In this document: one piece after another, positions 18,126 to 26,130 of the stretch | How positions within the stretch are numbered: the stretch's first letter is position 1 | Layout: each line of letters begins with the position of its first letter | Source: Alphaproteobacteria bacterium AO1-B | GTDB lineage: Bacteria; Pseudomonadota; Alphaproteobacteria; Rhizobiales; Stappiaceae | Assembly (NCBI GenBank): GCA_001890945.1 | Contig: MLAX01000002.1 | Span: forward strand, 248,001-312,000 | DNA length: 64,000 nucleotides | Reading direction: 5' to 3' | Made by a program: the position numbers and the translations under genes | The notes under the pieces: model-generated | Databases searched by the model: none | What the model was told of the DNA's origin: nothing | The model's input: the letters and a program-made list of their open reading frames with translations, nothing else

Positions 18126-18209
18126 ATGACAACCCGTGATCGCCTTTACACCGCCCATCAGCCGCGCTTCGCAGTTGCACCAATGATGGAGTGGACAAGA
18201 AGGGGTTAA
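18126..18209 (+). pseudogene. dusA: 5' stub of dusA, cut off by an integrated island
   Basis: The frame starts with a GGAGG-preceded ATG and reads MTTRDRLYTAH then PRFAVAPMMEWT. It leaves the dusA sequence after the Trp-Thr codons and stops at TAA (18207). The segment RFAVAPMMEWT is identical in protein to the start of the body of dusA at 20.9 kb. This is the native dusA start and promoter, separated from the rest of the gene by the island. Confidence 0.88.
18163..18196 (+). repeat. attL: left dusA core repeat of the island
   Basis: A 34 bp segment matching 20911-20944 at 31 of 34 positions. The last 14 bases, ATGATGGAGTGGAC (18183-18196), are identical. The three differences are synonymous within dusA. 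This is the site class used by dusA-specific tyrosine recombinases, which insert at the 5' end of the gene. Confidence 0.85.
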
Positions 18210-18620
18210 AAAATCAATTAATTCAATGCTTTGCTAGATATTTTTCTTTGAAGTTGTAGCAAAGTTGTAATCGTTTCGGTAGAGAAATCCGTATATTTGC
18301 CTATGCATCAAACGGCTGGAACTGCATTGTTTGCTGCGTCGTGAGCGAGTTTCAGATTTGGACACAAGGCGGGCTTCCGGACATAGCGCTTCCGAAGTTT
18401 TGGGGTAGATAGTTGCGCAGAACAAGCGCCCTATAGAATAAATTTTCTACCGATGGGGAGCCAGATTTGGTGCTGGAAAGTAACTTCTCTTAGATGACAT
18501 TGGTGCACCGTGCGCCATATGATACAAACGGTTACGCTTGCGTTTTTGTTCACTTTGTGTTCTTATTTGTAGGGCTCGCAGGATGTGTTTTTCTTAGCAT
18601 AAGGAAAAAGGTGGGAGATT
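18210..18620. other. left non-coding part of the islet and promoter of the DarG-like gene
   Basis: No supported gene. AT-rich sequence with an imperfect inverted repeat TGGTGCAC (18501-18508) / GTGCGCCA (18510-18517), one mismatch, about 100 bp before the DarG-like start. It could be an operator or a recombinase-binding element. No integrase remnant could be recognised in any frame. Confidence 0.45.
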
Positions 18621-19520
18621 GTGCTCACGTATAAACGTACCAGCCTACTTGAAGCAAATACACAGACCCTTGTTAATACTGTCAACTGCGTTGGCGTCAT
18701 GGGAAAGGGCATTGCCAAAGCTTTTAAGCAACGAGAACCAAAGATGTTCGAGGCTTACAAGAACATTTGCAGTCAAAAGTTGCTGGAACCAGGCAAGTTG
18801 TGGCTTTGGCGCGGTTCTGAACAATGGGTCTTGAACTTCCCAACCAAGCTCCATTGGCGTAGTCCATCCCGCATTGAGTGGGTGGAGGCGGGACTCTCAA
18901 AGTTTGCTAACACTTACGAAGCGCAGGGAGTGACCGAGATCGCCTTTCCAAAACTAGGTTGCGGAAACGGTAATCTAGATTGGGGAGATGTTAAGCCACT
19001 CATGGAGCGGTACTTATCCAATTTGTCCATACCCGTATATATCCACGACTATACCAAAGATATCGGACTTCCAGAGCATCTAGAACACCTCGCTGCTGAG
19101 GTTCGAAAGTCAGTTTACGATTTGTCCTTCCGTAGCTTCATTCAAGCATTGCGGAAAATATCGATTCTCGCTCCTAAACTATGTTTAGACGAAGAACATG
19201 AGTTTGAGATTAGTTTTACTGGAGATGCTCTAAAGATTAGTACAAGCGAAAATGATTGGTGCTTCGAGGAGGATGATCTACGTGGTGTCTGGCTAAGTCT
19301 TTTAAATGGTATGGTTACTAACGAAAAAGCCGGCTGGACAGCAAAAGGTGCTGCAGTCCCCTTATTGACTATGATGCAGCTATTACCGGATGTGCGAGCA
19401 GTGCAAATTCATCAACACGGCAAGTCTGAGCCTGAAATAGCGGTTGAGCTAAGACCAGAGGCTGCCGAGTCGTTCGATGCAAGAAATTCTACGCCACAAG
19501 CTGAGTTTCCATGGCACTAA
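18621..19520 (+). CDS. macro-domain protein, DarG-like antitoxin
   Basis: A 299-residue protein. Residues 1-155 form a macro domain: TLVNTVNCVGVMGKGIAKAF holds Asn22 and the Gly28-Lys29-Gly30 loop, and FPKLGCGNGNLDW is the second ADP-ribose loop. DarG macro domains remove ADP-ribose from DNA and so neutralise DarT. Residues about 160-299 are a second region I cannot assign. The GTG start has AAGGTGGGAG just upstream. It overlaps the DarT-like gene by 10 nt. In classical darTG loci the toxin gene comes first; here the antitoxin-like gene leads. The antitoxin role is inferred from the pairing. Confidence 0.8.
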   Translation: MLTYKRTSLLEANTQTLVNTVNCVGVMGKGIAKAFKQREPKMFEAYKNICSQKLLEPGKLWLWRGSEQWVLNFPTKLHWRSPSRIEWVEAGLSKFANTYEAQGVTEIAFPKLGCGNGNLDWGDVKPLMERYLSNLSIPVYIHDYTKDIGLPEHLEHLAAEVRKSVYDLSFRSFIQALRKISILAPKLCLDEEHEFEISFTGDALKISTSENDWCFEEDDLRGVWLSLLNGMVTNEKAGWTAKGAAVPLLTMMQLLPDVRAVQIHQHGKSEPEIAVELRPEAAESFDARNSTPQAEFPWH

Positions 19521-20494
19521 GTGAAACGTTTGTAGACCAACACATAGCGTATTGGAGCACACAACTTGGGGCTGGAAACCATCCATATAGGAAGCACTGG
19601 CCTTCTCGTTTGTTTCATCACTGTCCGTTAGATACTGCTGTAGCGATAATCAATGATGGACACTTACGTGCCCGCGATGATCCGCAGCGTTTGATATTGC
19701 AAGATGTCGCAGCGGGTGGGGTGATAGATAATCGGCAGGAAGCTCACGGAAGAGTGCGACTATATTTCCGTCCTCGCAATCCTACACAGTTCCATATCGA
19801 AGGCATACGCAAAGACGCAGATTGTAACTATGGAACCAATGCGCACGCCCCGGTGCTTGTGATGTTTGTGTTGGATGCTAAGCGCGTGCTTACAAGAGCG
19901 GATATCCTGTTTTCTGATCAGAATATGCAGAATCTCAATGCAGCGACTGGCAATGATGAAGCATTTTTTGCGAACATCCCGTTCTTGTCAGTCTTCCATG
20001 AAGGCGGGATCGCAGGTGACCATTCAATCATTGCACATCGCTGCGCCGAGGTTCTACCTGCCACACCTTTGCCAATAGCAGACGTACTCTCGAGTATTTT
20101 GTTCCGCTCTGAACCAGAACGCGACACATTTCTTTATAAATTGGGCGAAGCTGCGCCAAGGTGGCAGCCGTTTTGCTATGTTTCTGAAGAGTTAAAAGTA
20201 TTTGACAAAAGATTTGCCTTTGTTGCTGACATAGACCTTTCTAGAGAAGGCGTAAGCTTCCGGCTCAATCATCGTCACGATTTGCAAAACATATCAATCG
20301 TTATCCAAGGCTACAACGAGCAAAATCAAATTTGTGTCGACTTTCGAAACGAAGATTTCCAGACTCATAATCAAGCTGGCGGTCGCTGGATACACAGGGT
20401 TGCTCTGGAGCCAAGCAACTATTTGGTAAAAGTGCAAATTGACAATCACCTAGCATATGAGGCGTTTATCCGTTTAGACGACAGCTTGTTCTGA
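19511..20494 (+). CDS. DarT-like ssDNA ADP-ribosyltransferase toxin with extra C-terminal region
   Basis: A 327-residue protein. Residues 33-190 match the DarT (DUF4433) fold: RLFHHCPLDTAVAIINDGHL corresponds to the NAD-site helix after the first strand. LYFRPRNPTQFHI (Arg89) matches the family F-x-P-R-S-P motif, and HRCAEVLP (Glu180) matches the Q-A-E-F-L catalytic-glutamate motif. DarT modifies thymidine or guanosine in single-stranded DNA. Residues about 215-327 form a beta-rich region ending YLVKVQIDNHLAYEAFIRL, which common DarT proteins lack. Its start overlaps the stop of the DarG-like gene, so translation is probably coupled. Activity is inferred. Confidence 0.72.
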   Translation: MALSETFVDQHIAYWSTQLGAGNHPYRKHWPSRLFHHCPLDTAVAIINDGHLRARDDPQRLILQDVAAGGVIDNRQEAHGRVRLYFRPRNPTQFHIEGIRKDADCNYGTNAHAPVLVMFVLDAKRVLTRADILFSDQNMQNLNAATGNDEAFFANIPFLSVFHEGGIAGDHSIIAHRCAEVLPATPLPIADVLSSILFRSEPERDTFLYKLGEAAPRWQPFCYVSEELKVFDKRFAFVADIDLSREGVSFRLNHRHDLQNISIVIQGYNEQNQICVDFRNEDFQTHNQAGGRWIHRVALEPSNYLVKVQIDNHLAYEAFIRLDDSLF

Positions 20495-20873
20495 TCGAAA
20501 TCAGCAGTTATGCGGGTTGTGTCTAGTTGGGAAGCAGATATCGGATTGCCCTGATATTTGGAAAGACATAGTAAAGGTGCCCGCCACAGAGTGGACTTAA
20601 AGGCAGCTTCGAGCCGAATACAGGGAGAACTTTGGAGAGGATGATCTCATTCATGCTAAAGTGATTTTAGCATAAGATGTTAAGTGGTATTGTATTGTTT
20701 ATATTGTGAATATCGGAATATATATTATGAATTATTGATGCGTTCAATGAGTATTATTTGACGCGTAAAGCTCTACAACTCGTCGAAAAATCTACAACAT
20801 TTGTTGTAGCAGGTGATATAGAGCGCAGTCCTATAGCTGAGTGGACCTACAGTAACGGGAAAGAATTCTCTAA
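20495..20873. other. right non-coding end of the islet with repeats
   Basis: No supported gene; very AT-rich from 20650 to 20820. It holds a hairpin ATGCTAAA (20653-20660) / TTTAGCAT (20666-20673) and a direct repeat TCTACAAC (20772-20779 and 20791-20798). The second copy is part of a palindrome CTACAACA-TT-TGTTGTAG (20792-20809). The octamer GAGTGGAC of the dusA core also occurs at 20589-20596 and 20839-20846. These could be recombinase arm or core-like sites or part of the promoter of the rebuilt dusA. Confidence 0.5.
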
Positions 20874-21893
20874 GTGTATGATTTAAAAGAAGAAAAAAAT
20901 GCAACTTTGGCGCGCTTCGCCGTTGCCCCGATGATGGAGTGGACTGACCGCCATTGCCGCGCATTCCACCGGCATTTGTCGGCGCATGCGCTGCTGTACA
21001 CCGAGATGGTCACGACCGGCGCGGTGATTCATGGTGACCGGGAACATATTTTGGGGTTTTCCGATCTGGAGCATCCGGTTGCGTGCCAGCTTGGCGGGTC
21101 TGATCCGCAAGCAATGGCAGAAGCGGCAAAGATCGTGGAAGACTTCGGCTATGACGAGGTCAACATCAATGTCGGGTGTCCGTCCGACCGGGTTCAGTCC
21201 GGGCGGTTCGGCGCGTGCTTGATGGAAGAGCCGCAGCTTGTTGCGGACTGTGTTTCAGCGATGAAGGCGGCAGTCGCCATTCCGGTAACCGTCAAATGCC
21301 GGATTGGCGTTGACGATCAGGACCCGGAGCCGGCGCTTGATGCCGTTGCCGATCTGACCTTCGCCGCCGGATCCGACGCGCTTTGGGTACACGCCCGCAA
21401 GGCCTGGCTTCAAGGATTGAGCCCGAAGGAAAACCGGGATGTTCCGCCGCTTGATTACGACCGGGTGGTGCGCTTGAAACAGCGCCTTCCAGACAAGTTC
21501 ATCGGGCTCAACGGCGGTCTCGATACCCTTGACCAGGGCGAGCCTTATCTCAAAACGCTGGATGGCCTGATGTATGGCCGGGCCGCGTATCATTCACCGG
21601 AAATCTTGGGCGAAGTCGACGTCCGCCTTTATGGTGCAGAGACCGAGACCATCTCGCCATGGGATGCGGTGCGCGGCCATATGACCTATCTGGAAGATCA
21701 GTTGTCAAGAGGCGTGAAACTGGCGCACATGACCCGGCATATGCTCGGACTGTTCCATGGCAGGCCGGGTGCGCGTTCCTGGCGCCGCATTCTGACCGTG
21801 GAAGCCATCAAGCCCGGCGCTGGACTGGAAGTGGTTGAAAAGGCACTCGACGCGGTCAGTCCGACGAATTTTGAAGTGGATGCCGCCGAGTAA
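20874..21893 (+). CDS. dusA: tRNA-dihydrouridine(20/20a) synthase, start replaced by the islet
   Basis: Flavoenzyme that reduces uridine 20/20a in the tRNA D-loop. The 339-residue body has APMMEWTDRHCRAF, the VNINVGCPSDRVQSG active-site region with its catalytic Cys, and the FGACLM and LNGGL FMN-binding segments, so it is intact. The first dozen codons (a GTG start, then YDLKEEKNATLA) are unrelated to the native start kept at 18126 and come from the islet. An ATG at 20878 is out of frame. Expression must now use an islet promoter. Confidence 0.9.
   Translation: MYDLKEEKNATLARFAVAPMMEWTDRHCRAFHRHLSAHALLYTEMVTTGAVIHGDREHILGFSDLEHPVACQLGGSDPQAMAEAAKIVEDFGYDEVNINVGCPSDRVQSGRFGACLMEEPQLVADCVSAMKAAVAIPVTVKCRIGVDDQDPEPALDAVADLTFAAGSDALWVHARKAWLQGLSPKENRDVPPLDYDRVVRLKQRLPDKFIGLNGGLDTLDQGEPYLKTLDGLMYGRAAYHSPEILGEVDVRLYGAETETISPWDAVRGHMTYLEDQLSRGVKLAHMTRHMLGLFHGRPGARSWRRILTVEAIKPGAGLEVVEKALDAVSPTNFEVDAAE
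20911..20944 (+). repeat. attR: right dusA core repeat of the islet
   Basis: Counterpart of the left repeat, with 31 of 34 bases equal and the final ATGATGGAGTGGAC (20931-20944) identical. Here it runs into the intact dusA sequence (ACTGACCGCC). Confidence 0.85.
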
Positions 21894-21907
21894 CCGTTGG
21901 CTATTTT

Positions 21908-22621
21908 CTATGGATTCATGATCAGCCGGTCGCCCTCGATGCGCCAGCTTCGAAGACGGTCGAGCGCGGTCATGCCGAGCAGGCTTTGACCGAGTGAGCC
22001 GTCCCGCGCGACAAACGCCCGGACATTGCGCAAAGTGTGATCACCGATCGTCAGATTGTCGATCCGGATCGGGGCAACAAGTGTCCGCCCGTTGGCCGTT
22101 GCCACCGGCACGGTGAACGACAGATCGCGTTCCGGAATTCCGGCCCTGGCTGCATCTTGGTAGGTGAGGACAACGGCGCTCGCGCCTGTGTCGAGCAGAA
22201 AGCTTGTTTTCCGGCCATTGGCACGGCCGTCGACCACGAAATGCCCACCAGCGTCCCGCACGATCAGGATCGAGCCGTCAGCCTGGGTGACCGCCATACC
22301 CGGCGCCAAAGAGCCAAGGACCCGGTAACCGGCCTGCACCAGATCGGTCCGGTAGGTGTAGCCGACCACCAGCAAGGCACATAAACCACCCCAGAAGAGC
22401 GTGCCTTGAATGATGTCGCGCACTTTCGGCTGTCCAAAAATGCAGCTTGCCAGGAAGACAAAGGCGAGAGTCGACAGGGCGACGACCCGCGGTCCGGTGT
22501 CGTCGAAATTGAGATTTTCCGGGTCAGTCGGATCGCCAAAAAAGAAATAGAAGACCGCGGCCGCCATCACCGTGATCAGGATGACAAGTGCAAAGCCCCG
22601 GTACTGTCCGCGCCCGCTCAC
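21908..22621 (-). CDS. membrane-anchored retropepsin-like aspartic protease (TIGR02281 type)
   Basis: A 237-residue protein. Three hydrophobic spans lie within about residues 8-90. A clan AA single-lobe protease domain follows, with the active-site triad motif FLLDTGASAVVLT near residue 140 and the second-lobe signature SLLGMTALDRL. It starts at a GTG that overlaps the stop of the DUF1289 gene. Substrate is unknown; such proteins occur widely in Alphaproteobacteria beside a DUF1289 gene. Confidence 0.85.
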   Translation of the reverse strand: MSGRGQYRGFALVILITVMAAAVFYFFFGDPTDPENLNFDDTGPRVVALSTLAFVFLASCIFGQPKVRDIIQGTLFWGGLCALLVVGYTYRTDLVQAGYRVLGSLAPGMAVTQADGSILIVRDAGGHFVVDGRANGRKTSFLLDTGASAVVLTYQDAARAGIPERDLSFTVPVATANGRTLVAPIRIDNLTIGDHTLRNVRAFVARDGSLGQSLLGMTALDRLRSWRIEGDRLIMNP

Positions 22622-22803
22622 GTGAGCGCCGCTTCTCCGGCAGAAAAACGCATGCGCCGGGTGTCCAAGCTGTCCATGATCGCTTGCCGCCGGGTGTCGT
22701 CATAGGTGCTCCAAGACGCAATTTCATCAAGCGTCCGGAAACATCCGGTGCACAGGCGGCTGACCTGGTCGATCTGACAGATTTTGATGCAAGGTGATTT
22801 CAT
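22618..22803 (-). CDS. DUF1289 small cysteine-rich protein
   Basis: About 61 residues starting MKSPCIKICQID, with C-x3-C and later C-x2-C (LCTGCFRTLDEIASW) cysteines arranged as in DUF1289, a likely metal- or Fe-S-binding domain. An upstream in-frame ATG at 22812 would add three residues. The last bases overlap the protease start, so the two genes are co-translated. Confidence 0.82.
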   Translation of the reverse strand: MKSPCIKICQIDQVSRLCTGCFRTLDEIASWSTYDDTRRQAIMDSLDTRRMRFSAGEAALT

Positions 22804-22871
22804 AATTCTCATATGGCGTTTGCAGATGGTGCTGCCAATGCTTCTTTCAAGAATTTCACAATTCTCAACTC

Positions 22872-24092
22872 CTAGAATCCACCTGTCGCCAGTGTAAATG
22901 GTGCAGCTATGATTTTGATAGGCAGCGTGACAGCAGCCTGAGTGGTTGTCCCGACAAAGCTGCCGAGATCGTCACCAAAATTCTTGGGACCTGTGGCGCT
23001 CGTCTCGCTTGTGAGACCACTTTTCAGCAAGGCATCGCGTAACTCTGGAGAGTACTCAGCCAACGCTGCAAATTTGCTGTGGCTGGATGTTTCGCCTGTT
23101 TCGAGTTCGGTCACGTCAAAGACGATCGCCCCAAGTTCCGCCAGTTCTTCGTCATCCGAATAGGCGCCGACCCGCTCAACCCCGCCGGCTATCGCCCTGG
23201 ATAGCCGAAGTGCCTGATCATCACGAGACACAATAATCACGTAAGGTTTGGCTGGCCCACCTTCCAGTTTCCGGAGGGTGGATTTGAAAAGGTCGATGTC
23301 GATATCGGGAGCTGCAAGAACGACGCTGTTGACCTTACGATTGAAGCGCTGTCTGTCGGCCTCTGGGATCTGCCGAGCGGTTTCCATGAGCAAGTAGTTG
23401 CCCATGGAATGCGCTAGAATTGAGATGTCATCGGCATTGCTTTTCTCTAGCAGACGGAACGTTTGTTCGAGGCTGTCACGGGCGATTGCGGCGCTGTTGA
23501 GATCGTACACATACCCTTGGAGTTGCCCACGGGAAGCCCACGTGAACAGAACTGGCACGACGGGTGTTTTGGAATCGTGGATGATCTGTGTGAAGCGATA
23601 AAGCCCCTCCACAAACCTCGTATTGTAACCGTGAATGAACAACATCACGTCCCGTTTGCCCTTGGGAAGTTTTGCGAGCTGCTCGTTCAATTGTTTCAAG
23701 AACGCTTGTTCATTTTCGATGTAGCCAGCCTTTCGAGCTACGAAATCAGTGGCTGGATTGCCGGGAAGTTCGCGCGGCCATTCGACCGCACCTGCCTTGT
23801 GGGTTGGCGGGACGGAAATTGTTGCTTGCGCATAGTTGGTTGTTTTTGAACGTTCACCGTTGAAGTAAGTATCCGGCGCAGAGTCTTTTTCACGGGTGGT
23901 TACGATGAGAATGTCGTGGTCTTCCGCACCGGCGGCAAGTTCGGTGTTGATTGCAAGAGCACCTGTTGTCGGCCGGCTGCCACAAGCGCTGACCAGAAGC
24001 GCGATCAGCAGTGCTGACAGGGCAAGTCTCGCCGGCGCGGGAACTGAAATACTCAACATCAACGGCCACGCCTCTTGCTCGGTCCGGATCAC
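22872..24092 (-). CDS. DUF900 alpha/beta-hydrolase lipoprotein
   Basis: A 406-residue frame. From a second ATG at 24059 it gives a signal peptide with lipobox LLVSACG, so the protein is probably anchored in a membrane. The hydrolase core has the oxyanion strand MLFIHGYNTRF and the nucleophile elbow LAHSMGNYL (Ser), plus an AAPDIDIDLF segment. All three are typical of the DUF900 esterase-like family. The function is unknown. It sits 7 nt from the end of cobS on the same strand, but a functional link is not evident. Confidence 0.82.
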   Translation of the reverse strand: MIRTEQEAWPLMLSISVPAPARLALSALLIALLVSACGSRPTTGALAINTELAAGAEDHDILIVTTREKDSAPDTYFNGERSKTTNYAQATISVPPTHKAGAVEWPRELPGNPATDFVARKAGYIENEQAFLKQLNEQLAKLPKGKRDVMLFIHGYNTRFVEGLYRFTQIIHDSKTPVVPVLFTWASRGQLQGYVYDLNSAAIARDSLEQTFRLLEKSNADDISILAHSMGNYLLMETARQIPEADRQRFNRKVNSVVLAAPDIDIDLFKSTLRKLEGGPAKPYVIIVSRDDQALRLSRAIAGGVERVGAYSDDEELAELGAIVFDVTELETGETSSHSKFAALAEYSPELRDALLKSGLTSETSATGPKNFGDDLGSFVGTTTQAAVTLPIKIIAAPFTLATGGF

Positions 24093-24099
24093 CGCCTGG

Positions 24100-24975
24100 T
24101 TACACGGCCACCATAAGCACTCCGGTCAAGAATCCAAGTCCGCTGATCTGCTGAATTGCCCCTAGGACATCTCCGGTTGTTCCATTGATCTTGGACAGTG
24201 CCACCTGTGCCACACTCATAGCCGCAGACACGGCGACCACAATGCCAACTGCGATGGTCTGCAACGGCAGAGCAAGAAGGGCCGGGAGTAAAGGCGCCAG
24301 CATAACCATAACACATTGGCGCAGGGCGGCGTCAGACGGTTTGCCGAACCGGGCGCCAAGTCCATCGGGCCGGGCCAATGGCAATCGGTGCCATTGCCAT
24401 ACCATCAGAAACCGGCTGAAGGCCTCTACGCTCACAATGAGCAAGGCGGTGTCCGCTGCTCCGAACCGATCCAGCAGGGCTGCAATCAAAGCAACTTTCA
24501 GAAAAATGGCAAAGACAAGTGCGATTGCGCCAAATGCTCCGATCCGGCTGTCTTTCATGATGTCGAGACGCCGAGAAACAGTGGCCCCTCCGAAAAACCC
24601 GTCGGCCACATCGCTCAGGCCGTCTTCGTGCAAGGCGCCGGTCACGATTGTGAGGGCGGCTGCGGCCATCACAGCGACGACGAGTGCAGGGAGGTCGGTC
24701 GCTCCAAGCACCAGCACCAGGCCTGCCGCCGGAAGGGAGACAAACGCACCTGCGAGCGGAGCAGCTCTCGAGATCCTGGTAAAATCCGGAAGCGCTGCCG
24801 GATCATCGGCCACATTGAGCTTCTGAAGAGGCATGCGCGAAAAGAATCGGACGCAGGCTGCCATATCAGCGAACAGGACCGCTATAGATGATACCGTCGT
24901 GGTTGATTGGTCCCAAGAAAACTCAGGCTTTGTTTCGGATGCAGTTTCAGTGTTTTGGTCGTTTTCAGACGGCAT
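24100..24975 (-). CDS. cobS: adenosylcobinamide-GDP ribazoletransferase (cobalamin synthase)
   Basis: Membrane enzyme that joins adenosylcobinamide-GDP and alpha-ribazole in the last steps of coenzyme B12 synthesis. The 291-residue protein has FSRMPL near the start, the signature HEDGLSDVADGFFGG with the conserved acidic residues, and several membrane spans. It is divergent from cobT, which makes its ribazole phosphate precursor. Confidence 0.92.
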   Translation of the reverse strand: MPSENDQNTETASETKPEFSWDQSTTTVSSIAVLFADMAACVRFFSRMPLQKLNVADDPAALPDFTRISRAAPLAGAFVSLPAAGLVLVLGATDLPALVVAVMAAAALTIVTGALHEDGLSDVADGFFGGATVSRRLDIMKDSRIGAFGAIALVFAIFLKVALIAALLDRFGAADTALLIVSVEAFSRFLMVWQWHRLPLARPDGLGARFGKPSDAALRQCVMVMLAPLLPALLALPLQTIAVGIVVAVSAAMSVAQVALSKINGTTGDVLGAIQQISGLGFLTGVLMVAV

Positions 24976-25023
24976 CCTGTTCGGTCCGGAGCTTGAGTTT
25001 TATCAAGGGGCGGTTATAGAACG

Positions 25024-25046
25024 GCCTCTTGAAGAGACCAAGAGGC
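25024..25046 (+). repeat. hairpin in the cobT leader
   Basis: GCCTCTT (25024-25030) pairs with AAGAGGC (25040-25046) around a 9 nt loop, 40 nt before the cobT start, followed by CGGCCTAATTTTCC. It may be a weak attenuator or part of the leader structure. Cobalamin riboswitch core motifs were not recognised. Confidence 0.35.
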
Positions 25047-25085
25047 GGCCTAATTTTCCGCCCATCAATTGGAACTGTGAGCACC

Positions 25086-26111
25086 ATGTCCCTGTCCGAA
25101 ACCGCGCTGCCATTCGACGATATTCGCAACCTGGTGAAGTCCATGCCTGGCCCGGACGAAGAGGCGCTTCAGAAGGTGAAGGAGCGGGATGCAGAACTCA
25201 CCAAGCCTGCCGGGTCTTTGGGCCGTCTGGAAGAGATCGCAGAATGGCTTGCGGCCTGGTCCGGCAAGGCCCCGCCGAAAATCACCCGGCCGATGGTCGG
25301 GATCTTTGCAACGGCACATGGCGTTGCGGACGAAGGCGTTTCAGCATTTCCAAGTGCGGTGAACCGGCAAATGGTCGAAAACTTCGCAGCTGGCGGAGCG
25401 GCTATCAATCAGATCTGCCGGGTCAACGACATTGGCCTGAAGGTGTTTGATCTTGCCGTTGATATGCCCACACCTAGCATCACCCAGGAAGATGCGTTGG
25501 ATGAGGCCAACTGCGCGGCCACCATGGCTTACGGTATGGAAGCGCTGGCGGGCGGTATCGATCTGATCTGTCTCGGAGAAATGGGTATCGGCAACACGAC
25601 CGTTGCAGCAGCCGTCTTGAACGGCCTGTTTGGCGGATCGGCTGCCGACTGGATTGGCCGTGGCACCGGCGTGGACGACGAAGGTTTGGCGCGCAAACGT
25701 GATGCCGTTGAAAAGGCCGTGAACCGGTTGAACGGCGAAAAAGACCCGCTGGAAGTGCTTCGCAAGGTTGGCGGACGTGAAATCGCAGCCATGGCCGGAC
25801 TGATCATTGCCGCGCGCCTCCAGCGTGTCCCGGTGGTGGTTGATGGTTTCGTTGCAACAGCTGCAGCAGCGGTGGTTTACGCGATGGATCCGGAAGGACT
25901 GGATCATTGCCTGTTTGCGCATGTCTCTGCCGAACAGGCCCATGCCAAGGCGCTGTCCCACATGGGCAAAGATGCGCTGTTCGATTTCGGCATGCGTTTA
26001 GGTGAAGGGAGCGGAGCTGCGTTGGCGGCCGGGATCATCAAAACCGCGGCCGAGGTGCATTCGGGTATGGCAACCTTCGCTGATGCCGGTGTTTCAGAAA
26101 AGTCGGAGTGA
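25086..26111 (+). CDS. cobT: nicotinate-nucleotide-dimethylbenzimidazole phosphoribosyltransferase
   Basis: Transfers phosphoribose from nicotinate mononucleotide to dimethylbenzimidazole. The 341-residue product has KPAGSLGRLEEIA, ATAHGVADEGVSAFP, the GEMGIGNTTVAAAV loop and the catalytic glutamate in MRLGEGSGAALA near the C-terminus. The ATG at 25086 begins the conserved N-terminus. It is divergent from cobS with a 110 bp gap. Confidence 0.93.
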   Translation: MSLSETALPFDDIRNLVKSMPGPDEEALQKVKERDAELTKPAGSLGRLEEIAEWLAAWSGKAPPKITRPMVGIFATAHGVADEGVSAFPSAVNRQMVENFAAGGAAINQICRVNDIGLKVFDLAVDMPTPSITQEDALDEANCAATMAYGMEALAGGIDLICLGEMGIGNTTVAAAVLNGLFGGSAADWIGRGTGVDDEGLARKRDAVEKAVNRLNGEKDPLEVLRKVGGREIAAMAGLIIAARLQRVPVVVDGFVATAAAAVVYAMDPEGLDHCLFAHVSAEQAHAKALSHMGKDALFDFGMRLGEGSGAALAAGIIKTAAEVHSGMATFADAGVSEKSE

Positions 26112-26130
26112 CGACAGGCGTCTTGCGGCG

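Larger units (their letters stand above)
18163..20944. mobile_element. dusA-integrated genomic islet carrying a DarTG-like pair
   Basis: The islet is bounded by the two dusA core repeats, with 2748 bp between equivalent bases. Its base composition is clearly more AT-rich than the flanks and codon use differs. Cargo is a macro-domain gene and a DarT-like gene; no integrase, transposase or relaxase frame is seen. At the right end the islet supplies a new start codon for dusA. Integration in dusA by a dedicated integrase family is established for many proteobacterial islands; here mobility would need an integrase in trans or the loss of one. Confidence 0.82.

Noticed and set aside
18210-18620. 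Integrase remnant at the left end of the islet
   Set aside because: No frame shows tyrosine-recombinase motifs (R..HxxR..Y); only short frames without homology are present.
24976-25085. Cobalamin riboswitch between cobS and cobT
   Set aside because: The gap is short and the conserved B12-box and core motifs were not seen; only a small hairpin is present.
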